Below are positions 42,573-49,503 of a stretch of DNA of 64,000 bases, piece after piece. Origin of the DNA: JAFGLZ01 sp964390905 (GTDB lineage Bacteria; Planctomycetota; Phycisphaerae; UBA1845; JAFGLZ01); assembly GCA_964390905.1 (NCBI GenBank), contig CAYMLO010000028.1, positions 1 to 64,000 of the forward strand. Reading direction: 5' to 3'. How positions within the stretch are numbered: position 1 is the first letter of the stretch; every line of letters begins with the position of its first letter. Under the pieces are notes generated by a model that ran no database searches, had not been told where the DNA came from, and saw only the letters and a program-made list of their open reading frames with translations. The position numbers and the translations under genes are program-made.

Positions 42573-45203
42573 TCACCTACGCACGGTTACCGTCCCCTCT
42601 GAGGCATCGAGGAGTAGCTCGTCGCCATCGGCGATAAGGGCTGCGTCATCCGGTGAGATCTGTACGATCGGTACGCCACACTCCCGCGCAATCTGGGACA
42701 TGTGATGCGTATAGGTATTCCCGGATTGGGCAACGACCATACCTTGAACCCGCAGTATCAATGAGAGCAAGAGCGCGGAATACGCACTCGTTGGTTGTAC
42801 CGTCTTGGCGAGAACCAGCACATTCAGCTCGGCTGCACGGTCGACCTCCTCGAGCGAGTCGATCTTCTGAGCAAGGCCTTGAGCGCGTCCTGGTGATAGA
42901 CCGGTTCCGTTGATAACCGCTTCGGCACGATCCTCTGGGGGCGCCGACGTCGCTGCCGTTCCAGCCGCTTCTTCTGCAGGCGGCTGAGCCCTCGAAAGCT
43001 CGTCTGGCGGTCTGCCGAGATACGCAGGGGGGTGGAGCCTCTCGTGCCGTTCGTACTCGAGTCGTCTGTGTTGCCAGACGCGCCGACCCTCCTCGACATC
43101 GCATGTCTGAGCGATATGTGCCAGGTCCTCTGCCGTGAAGAAGCGGATGTCGTCGGGCTCATCGATCAGGCCGGCGGTCTGCAGCTTGCGGCACGTGTCC
43201 GTCCACAGTCCACGGAGCCGACATCCGGGTACGCTGCTCCAAGCGCGGTCGTTCAGAGCCGGCGCCCAGAACAGAACCCAATCAAGCAATCGGTCGAATC
43301 TTGGCAACGCGTCGGGATCCTTCTCGGCAAGGGCCGTTCGGACCTTGGCCTCATGCTCTTGGCGGCGCTGGGTTGCCTGCTCGTGCTTTGCCATGACGCC
43401 GCTGCTCCGACCGCGCATCGCTTCTCGCACGACCAGGAGCGTCGCGTAGTGCACGGACATTTCATTGGGAGTGATCTCGTCGTATCGGCTCGGCGGAGTC
43501 ATGCCGAATCTGCCGCAGTAGTCCTCGTAGGCCGCCATCAATGGGGAAGATCCATGCTCTCCTACCAGATGCAAGAAGAGCGCTTGCACGTCCATCGTCT
43601 CGAACGCGTGGCGAATCGCGTCCTGGCCAGTCGACTGGGCAAGCTCCTGCGCCTCCAGGATTTGGACGTGCGGGTAGTAGGGATCCAGGTCAGGATGATG
43701 GCCCTGGATCAAGTGGTCTGCATCGAAATCAGGCAGGTACTTCGATACGAAGCTCCGCAACAGGCCAATGCAAACGCCGAAGAGGCCTTGAGACGGCCCG
43801 ATGCCAAGGCTGTAGATATCGAAGGTCGCATCGCGCGCCCAAAGCGATGCCTTGATGTTGTCCTTCATTGAACGTGCGTCTCGCTGGAGCGCTATCGCCC
43901 TATCTGATAGGGCGGGCCACTGATGATGCTTCGCGTCGAGAAAGGCCTTTCGCAATGCAGGTTCATATTCGCGCAGGTACGCTTCCACCTGATCGGGGGA
44001 TTCCTGCGACCACCGATGCTCGCCGGCAAGATAGAGATAGCCGTTGAATTCCGCCTCGATGCCTACGAACCGGTACGGCTGTAGCTCGATTGGCCCGAGT
44101 TGATACCGGTCGTACATCTCGGCGTACGACAGGTCCTGGTAGATCGGAGGGATGAGCTTCTCTTCTATCCGGGGAAAGGGGAAGTACCAATGAGGGCCTG
44201 CCAGTTGCCACGTCTTGTCCGCCGTATGAGGCGGGAGATCGTGCGGGAAGAAGGTGGGCAGTACGGTGATCGGGCGTACTTGCACGATGAAGACCTCATC
44301 GCCGGCCACTGCCCATTCGATGTCAACGCGGCATCCGAATAGCCGGTCGATGTCAAGTCCGTGTCCTGCTATGCGGGTCGCCACCTCGTCCTGCAACGAC
44401 GGCGCCGTCCTGCGGTCATCGGGCAGCGGCACGACATCAACGCCGGACGTGCCCGGCACACACGCGGTCGGTTTCTCGACGATCTGCTTCTCGATGATCT
44501 TTCCAGTGCCCCACTCGAACACGAATCGGTCCGCCGGAACGTTCCCCGCAGCGCCGACGAGTTCCTGGGCAAGGCCGAAGGTCGATTCGAGGATGAACCG
44601 CCACGGGTTGCCCGTCTGTGGGTCGGCCGTGAAGAGGACCCCAGCGCTGTCCGCAGCGACAAGCTGCTGCACAAGCACTGCCATCGCGTCCGGTTCTGGC
44701 GTGACGCCCATCTTCTTCGCGTAGTCCATCGCGGGTTGTGTCCAGGCGGCGCACCAGCACTGCCGGATCGCCGTCCAGAGATCCGCCAGTGACCGGATAC
44801 CAAGGAAGCTCTGGTAGACGCCGGAAAAACTCGCCGTTGCCGAGTCCTCATGCACGCCTGAGGAGCGTACGGCCAATCCACAGGGCGCCTCCGCAAACAG
44901 CGTCTCGGCCATCGGTACAACCGCGTCGGCCAGTGCCTTCGGAATCGGCGTCGTGAGTACACGGTGACATAGGGCCGCGCGTGCTTCGGCAGATGCTGCA
45001 TCCCCGGGATTCCCCGAGTTGGCGATGAGTTCCTTCACCGTCGCCATGAGGCCGGCTTGATTCAAGAAGGAGCAAGGTGCCCCCCGGGTCAGCACGAATC
45101 CCGATGGCACGCTGAGCCCATGCGCCATCACCTTGCCGAGATTCGCCGCTTTCGCACCGGCGTTGGTCGGTTCAAGTCCTGCCTGTAGTTCAACGACGAG
45201 CAT
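42573..45203 (-). CDS. PEP-synthase/rifampin-phosphotransferase-like dikinase
   Basis: The protein has 876 residues and is cytoplasmic. Residues 1-320 are a PPDK/PEPS ATP-grasp domain (GAKAANLGKV, AVRSSGVHEDSATASFSGVYQSFL, ILESTFGLAQELV, FIVQVRPIT). The middle (about 330-770) is helical and unlike PEP synthase. The C-terminal swivel domain (about 780-870) ends with THHMSQIARECGVPIV, the phospho-His motif near H834-H835. This three-part layout and length match rifampin phosphotransferase-type dikinases. Those use ATP to phosphorylate a small molecule, releasing AMP and phosphate. The target here is unknown. ATG 45203 has AGGGA ten bases upstream; the frame is open beyond it but overlaps the APH gene. 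It starts 31 bases after the APH stop. Confidence 0.8.
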   Translation of the reverse strand: MLVVELQAGLEPTNAGAKAANLGKVMAHGLSVPSGFVLTRGAPCSFLNQAGLMATVKELIANSGNPGDAASAEARAALCHRVLTTPIPKALADAVVPMAETLFAEAPCGLAVRSSGVHEDSATASFSGVYQSFLGIRSLADLWTAIRQCWCAAWTQPAMDYAKKMGVTPEPDAMAVLVQQLVAADSAGVLFTADPQTGNPWRFILESTFGLAQELVGAAGNVPADRFVFEWGTGKIIEKQIVEKPTACVPGTSGVDVVPLPDDRRTAPSLQDEVATRIAGHGLDIDRLFGCRVDIEWAVAGDEVFIVQVRPITVLPTFFPHDLPPHTADKTWQLAGPHWYFPFPRIEEKLIPPIYQDLSYAEMYDRYQLGPIELQPYRFVGIEAEFNGYLYLAGEHRWSQESPDQVEAYLREYEPALRKAFLDAKHHQWPALSDRAIALQRDARSMKDNIKASLWARDATFDIYSLGIGPSQGLFGVCIGLLRSFVSKYLPDFDADHLIQGHHPDLDPYYPHVQILEAQELAQSTGQDAIRHAFETMDVQALFLHLVGEHGSSPLMAAYEDYCGRFGMTPPSRYDEITPNEMSVHYATLLVVREAMRGRSSGVMAKHEQATQRRQEHEAKVRTALAEKDPDALPRFDRLLDWVLFWAPALNDRAWSSVPGCRLRGLWTDTCRKLQTAGLIDEPDDIRFFTAEDLAHIAQTCDVEEGRRVWQHRRLEYERHERLHPPAYLGRPPDELSRAQPPAEEAAGTAATSAPPEDRAEAVINGTGLSPGRAQGLAQKIDSLEEVDRAAELNVLVLAKTVQPTSAYSALLLSLILRVQGMVVAQSGNTYTHHMSQIARECGVPIVQISPDDAALIADGDELLLDASEGTVTVRR

Positions 45204-45234
45204 CGTCGCGTGTTCCCTGTAGTTGCGCACTGCG

Positions 45235-46284
45235 CTATGGATGACCTGAATGCACTTGTTCGCCTTCTTCCCAGATCTGGAGCAAGTCCAACAACCACCA
45301 GATTGTGTCCTGCGCCTGGATGTCCCCGCCAAGCGCTAATCTGAGCAGCCAACCCAAGCGCCGCGAATTCCATGCCAGCCAGACAGCATCGGCCTCTGCC
45401 AGGAAGTCCGCAAGGCTACTCCTCACGCCACACGGACCCACGTAGTCCTCCAAGTACGTCACGGCGATTTCCTCTCGGCCGAGCGCCAAAGAAGGCAGAT
45501 CATCCGACGGCCCAACGAAGGGGGCAATGTCGAAGAACCGCGCGCCGAGTAGAGACAACCCGAGGTCAACGGCCAACATCGCATCGGAACCCTTGCGAGA
45601 GCCAACGTGATAGGGCCAGAGGTCGCCATGGACAAAGCCCATCGGGAACCCAGCCGTGACCTGTCCCAACAGGCGAAGCTTGACGGCAAGGGCTAGTTCG
45701 AGATTCGCATCGGCGCCGAAGCGCCTTGCGAGACGGTCTCCGAGGTCGTGCTGTCTGGCTCGCGCTGCGATCTGCTGCACAACGGGAACTTGGTCACCAG
45801 GAATACGGTGGAGCGCCCCATGTTTCGGCAACCGCTCGTAGGCCTTGTCCGTGGACAGGGCATTCAACCGGGCCACGAGGCGGACGAAGCTTCGTAGTAG
45901 GTCAGCAGATCGGTACACCTCAGCGTCCGTATAGATCCTGTCCAGGTGTTCGATGAAGAGGATCTCTCGGTTCTCGGCATCCCTCACCGCGCCGTAGAGC
46001 TTCGGAATAGGAGCGTTGTGTCTCTCAGCGTGCAGAAACTGCTCAGACTCGATCCGTTCCTGTTCCGCATGGCGTTTGACGAAGACGACCACCTGCCCGC
46101 GCCGCCCCTCGTAGGTGGTGTAGTCGAAAGTCGGGATGAGCTTCTCTCCCTGATGCCCGGCGTGCCCAGTGATTTCATGGCGGAACGTGAACGTGAACGT
46201 GTCGATTGGCGTCCCGACCGCCTGCTCGAGAACCTGGACCACGTCAGAGCGCTTCAAGTCGAAGAGAGATTGAGACGCCATCAT
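45235..46284 (-). CDS. Aminoglycoside-phosphotransferase (APH)-fold kinase
   Basis: The protein has 349 residues. The catalytic loop GFVHGDLWPYH (around residue 219) and the AVDLGLS motif (around 240, in place of the DFG Asp segment) define the APH/choline-kinase fold. An N-terminal lobe contains VVVFVKRHAEQERIESEQF, likely the ATP-contacting strand and helix. The substrate may be a sugar, amino alcohol, antibiotic or protein. The reading frame is open for 72 codons before the ATG pair at 46284/46281; AGAGAGGGGA before them sets the start. It is immediately upstream of the dikinase, so the two phosphotransferases probably work together. Confidence 0.78.
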   Translation of the reverse strand: MMASQSLFDLKRSDVVQVLEQAVGTPIDTFTFTFRHEITGHAGHQGEKLIPTFDYTTYEGRRGQVVVFVKRHAEQERIESEQFLHAERHNAPIPKLYGAVRDAENREILFIEHLDRIYTDAEVYRSADLLRSFVRLVARLNALSTDKAYERLPKHGALHRIPGDQVPVVQQIAARARQHDLGDRLARRFGADANLELALAVKLRLLGQVTAGFPMGFVHGDLWPYHVGSRKGSDAMLAVDLGLSLLGARFFDIAPFVGPSDDLPSLALGREEIAVTYLEDYVGPCGVRSSLADFLAEADAVWLAWNSRRLGWLLRLALGGDIQAQDTIWWLLDLLQIWEEGEQVHSGHP

Positions 46285-46561
46285 TCCCCTCTCTGGGCGA
46301 ACCGTAAGCTCACCGACGGAGACTTCTGACAGAGCAATCAGGAATCTCAAGCACACAAGGGATCTGGCCGCAGCCCGGCACGGCACAGAATCAGCCTGCG
46401 GCCCATATGCGGTGGGGCACACTGTTGCCCGCTCTGCGGGCTTCACGTCCTTGCGACCTAGCGGCTCCTGCCGCGGTTGATCCGACCCCCATTCGTACAC
46501 GGGTCGGTACCGGTGTCAAGGGACGGCATCGGGGACGACATGGGCTGGCCGCTCGACGGAT

Positions 46562-46732
46562 CCACTGGGGCGGCGCTTGGGCATCCACGGGGACCAGGAC
46601 GTTGTTACCACAGGCCGCGACAAGATGCCCTACGCGATCGATCCCGCCGTCAACGACCCGATCAGCGCCGCAGGGCCCGACTTCACTCCCAGCTGGATCG
46701 GCGCGGTAGACATTGAGGCAAAGGTGAAGTAG
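46562..46732 (+). pseudogene. C-terminal gene remnant, family unknown
   Basis: From 46562 to the TAG at 46730-46732 the frame reads like ordinary protein: GIHGDQDVVTTGRDK, then MPYAIDPAVNDPIS and PDFTPSWIGAVDIEAKVK. Upstream, a different frame looks more protein-like (DDMGWPLDGSTGAALG). This suggests a frameshift around 46580-46590. No start or RBS fits. I take it as the tail of a broken gene. Confidence 0.4.
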
Positions 46733-46775
46733 CGTCATTCGCGAGCGAAAGGGAGAGTGAGAAGCGGGCGTACCG

Positions 46776-46907
46776 ATGACAGCCAGCAGTGCGGCGGCCT
46801 GTGCCGCCTGGCAGGGCAAGGACGTCATCGAGCCCACGTTGAAGAGCCCCCTGCGCCCGGCCCCCGAGCTGAAGAGCGCAAAGCTGTACACTCTCTGGAT
46901 TAAACAA
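46776..46907 (+). pseudogene. C-terminal remnant of a propeller-family paralogue
   Basis: This stretch encodes AWQGKDVIEP, then SPLRPAPELKSAKLYTLWI. It aligns with the last residues of the protein at 48514 (W-x13-PLRLVFELKNAKLSSFWI) and more loosely with the end of the protein at 46938. It runs in frame into the next gene, which has its own RBS, start and signal peptide. It is therefore a relic of another copy rather than an N-terminus. Confidence 0.55.
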
Positions 46908-46937
46908 CGTATCGCCACGGTCCAAAGGAATCACACG

Positions 46938-48497
46938 ATGGCTCAATCCAACTTCCCTTGGCGTGTCTGGCTGAAACCTGCATGCGTGCTTGGGCTGGCG
47001 GTAGCAGGAACGGGCTTGCCCGCCCAAGGAACGGAGGGCAAGGCAGACGGTGGCCAGTCGGTCATCGATGTCGGTTCGCGCAAGCAACTCTTCATTGACG
47101 ATCGGTTGGTGGAGTCGAGCCGTGACGTGTCGCTGACCATGAACGTCCCACGACGCGATGGCCAGGTGCTGATCGCGCCGGACCAACCGTGGGAGAAGGG
47201 AGCGTCCATCTGCGTGTATTCGAGCGTCATGAAGGAAGGCGGCCGGGTGAGAGTGTGGTACGACCTGATTCGTCCGACCGGCCCCGGTCCCTATGACCAC
47301 ACGCGGCGCGTCTGTTACGCCGAATCGAAAGACGGGCTGCACTTCACCAAACCACTTCTCAATCTGAACGAAGTGGGCGGGTCCAAGGCCAACAACGTCG
47401 TGCTGCCGGGCGTGATTGGTGGCTGCTCGGTGTGGGTCGATCCGAAGGCGCCGCCCGAACATCGGTACAAGACGCAGGCGAAGGTGTATCCCACGGGTCA
47501 GTTTCACATGCACAGCTCGCCGGACGGGCTGCGATGGAAGCTGTTCGCCCGGCTCAATCCCGGACCAGGTGGCTGGGACACGCAGAGCATCGTCCTGTGG
47601 GACAAGAGGATCCAGCGTTACGTGCTTTACACGCGTCGCTGGGTGCGTCGGCAGCCGCGTCAGACGAGTTGCCGCACGGTAAGGCGTCTGGAATCAGACG
47701 ATCTGCGGCGTTGGGACAGTCAGAGCACGGTGATGGAAGCGGACGAAGTCGATCTGGCCACCCACAAGGCGTCGTCCGGCCAGCCGCCCGTTGACTACTA
47801 CGGCGCCGACGTCTTCCGATATGCCGAGGCCGACGACGTCTACGTGATGCTGGCCCAGGCCTTCTGGCATTGGCAAGAGAGTGAGCCGCGGAAAGGCTCG
47901 GGGCCTTCGTCGTTCGACGTGAGACTGGCGCTGAGCCGCGACGGGAAGTCATTTCGACTCGCTTCCCGGCGACCGTTCATGGGAACCGGACCGGCCGGTC
48001 GGTTCGACTCGCGATACGTCTGGGCCATGCCACACCCCATTCGCATGGACGATGAGCTGTGGATCTACTACGTCGGATCGAACTGCGGCCACGACGATCG
48101 CCTTGACCCGGCAGCCGGCGGCAAGCACTTGACTGGCATCGGCCGCGCGGTGCTTCGTCTGGACGGCTGGGTCAGCGCCGACGCCGCCTACACCGGCGGG
48201 GAGCTGACCTCCAGGCCGCTCACGTTTACGGGCAGCCGGCTTCAGCTCAACGTCGACGCGGGCGCCGGGGGGGTGGTGAGGGTAGAGATCCAGGGCAGGA
48301 ACGGCAAACCCATCGAGGGCTTTGCCGCAGCAGACGCCGACGGGATCAACGGGAATCACCTCCGCGTGCTCGCAAGTTGGAGGGGCAAGACGGACGTGAG
48401 CACGCTCGCGGGTAAGCCCATCCGGCTGCGCTTCGTTATGCGCGACAGCAAACTGTACGCGTTCCGATTCCTGCCCAAGGATGACCGAGACGGGTAG
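46938..48497 (+). CDS. Secreted five-bladed-propeller-type protein (GH32/GH43-like fold), intact copy
   Basis: The protein has 519 residues. The signal peptide runs to AQGTEG, followed by the family motif RKQLFIDDRLVESSRDVSL. Repeated blades follow: VCYAESKDGLHF, HMHSSPDGLRW and LALSRDGKSFRL. A C-terminal beta-sandwich ends it (RPLTFTGSRLQLNVDAG through SKLYAFRF). This is the same family as the first half of the protein at 36110 and the deleted copy at 48514. Such propellers resemble GH43/GH32 enzymes, but catalytic acids cannot be assigned by eye. A longer frame to 46776 is rejected because ATG 46938 has AAGGA nine bases upstream. The next gene starts 16 bases after its stop. Confidence 0.75.
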   Translation: MAQSNFPWRVWLKPACVLGLAVAGTGLPAQGTEGKADGGQSVIDVGSRKQLFIDDRLVESSRDVSLTMNVPRRDGQVLIAPDQPWEKGASICVYSSVMKEGGRVRVWYDLIRPTGPGPYDHTRRVCYAESKDGLHFTKPLLNLNEVGGSKANNVVLPGVIGGCSVWVDPKAPPEHRYKTQAKVYPTGQFHMHSSPDGLRWKLFARLNPGPGGWDTQSIVLWDKRIQRYVLYTRRWVRRQPRQTSCRTVRRLESDDLRRWDSQSTVMEADEVDLATHKASSGQPPVDYYGADVFRYAEADDVYVMLAQAFWHWQESEPRKGSGPSSFDVRLALSRDGKSFRLASRRPFMGTGPAGRFDSRYVWAMPHPIRMDDELWIYYVGSNCGHDDRLDPAAGGKHLTGIGRAVLRLDGWVSADAAYTGGELTSRPLTFTGSRLQLNVDAGAGGVVRVEIQGRNGKPIEGFAAADADGINGNHLRVLASWRGKTDVSTLAGKPIRLRFVMRDSKLYAFRFLPKDDRDG

Positions 48498-48513
48498 GAC
48501 GGAGGGACCTGAG

Positions 48514-49248
48514 ATGATCCGGTACAGATCGATTGTGCCCATGTTCCTTGCCGGCGCGACGGCTGCAGCATGGGGCGTGCTGGCCTCACGGGCGGCCGGG
48601 GAAATCCTCCCTGGTGAACCCGTCGACCGAGGCCTGTACCCAAAGGCCTACGGCCTCTTGGCCAGCGAGCACTTGATGTTTCCCGTGGATATGGCCGACT
48701 GGCCGGTCAGGGTCGACGCATCACACCAGCTCTTCATCGACGATTACTTGATCGCATCGACGAAGGAGATCAACCGCCAGGTTCATCAGGCCCAGAAGCA
48801 CCCGGACAACCCCATCATGGTTTCCCGGAAGCCCTGGGAGCGGTTCTCGGCGACGCGAGAGGGAATCATCTACCAGATCGTCCGGCGGGATGAGAAGACC
48901 GGGTGTTTTCGCATGTGGTACGCTGGCTTCACGGGCCACACGTTGCCCTGCGGCGTCAATGCACGTTTCCCGGGGCTCTATGCCGAATCGGCGGACGGCA
49001 TCACGTGGGAAAGGCCCGAGCTGGGCCTGCACGCATTCAACCGCGGCACCAAGGCCGAGTTGCTAGACGCTTCGGGCAAGCCGGTAGGTCCTTATCGACT
49101 CAGCAAGTGCGAGGTGGTCACGGGAGATCAACTCAAGGCCCGAATCACCTGGGCAGACACGGGGACCATCCAGCGCCGCCAAGCGGTGCCTCTGCGCCTA
49201 GTGTTCGAGTTGAAGAACGCCAAGCTGTCTTCCTTCTGGATCATGTGA
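48514..49248 (+). CDS. Internally deleted paralogue of the propeller family
   Basis: The protein has 244 residues. It keeps the signal peptide, the family motif HQLFIDDYLIASTKE and the first blades (FRMWYAGFTG, LYAESADGITWERPEL). At about 49048-49053 it then jumps to sequence aligning with the extreme C-terminus of the 519-residue copy (GKPVGPYRLSK against GKPIEGFAAAD; ELKNAKLSSFWIM against MRDSKLYAFRF). About 300 residues are missing and the frame is preserved. ATG 48514 has GGAGG ten bases upstream. With most blades gone it is unlikely to fold as a propeller, so it is probably a decaying gene, though it could still be expressed. Confidence 0.7.
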   Translation: MIRYRSIVPMFLAGATAAAWGVLASRAAGEILPGEPVDRGLYPKAYGLLASEHLMFPVDMADWPVRVDASHQLFIDDYLIASTKEINRQVHQAQKHPDNPIMVSRKPWERFSATREGIIYQIVRRDEKTGCFRMWYAGFTGHTLPCGVNARFPGLYAESADGITWERPELGLHAFNRGTKAELLDASGKPVGPYRLSKCEVVTGDQLKARITWADTGTIQRRQAVPLRLVFELKNAKLSSFWIM

Positions 49249-49503
49249 CGCGGCCGCTCGGCGTGGTGCGGATCAACCCGTGTCGTGCTCGTGTTCGCAG
49301 ATACGCAAGTCCGTCCAGCTCCGTCTCTGGTCCCAGAGCGTCTCAGCGCGCGTGGGCCAGGAGGGCGTTCGACCGAAAGAAACGCCAGAACAGGGCCAGG
49401 AAGTTCCACTCAACTGGTTGCGGAGTTCGGGATGCGGGATCAGAATTCTTGTCAGTGAGCGGAGCAGTACTGCCGCAGACTCAAAGGAGACGTCATTACA
49501 GCC

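Larger units (their letters stand above)
46285..46937. other. Degraded region, about 650 bp, with two coding-like remnants
   Basis: No intact gene is present. Two stretches on the plus strand read like C-terminal ends of genes and are annotated separately. Overlapping frames elsewhere are not protein-like. AAGGA before 46938 is the RBS of the next gene. Confidence 0.5.

Noticed and set aside
46391..46918. 175-codon minus-strand frame
   Set aside because: It lies antisense to two plus-strand remnants that read much more like protein, and has no RBS.
46776..46937. N-terminal extension of the intact propeller protein
   Set aside because: The segment aligns with C-termini of its paralogues, not with N-termini. 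ATG 46938 has its own RBS and signal peptide.
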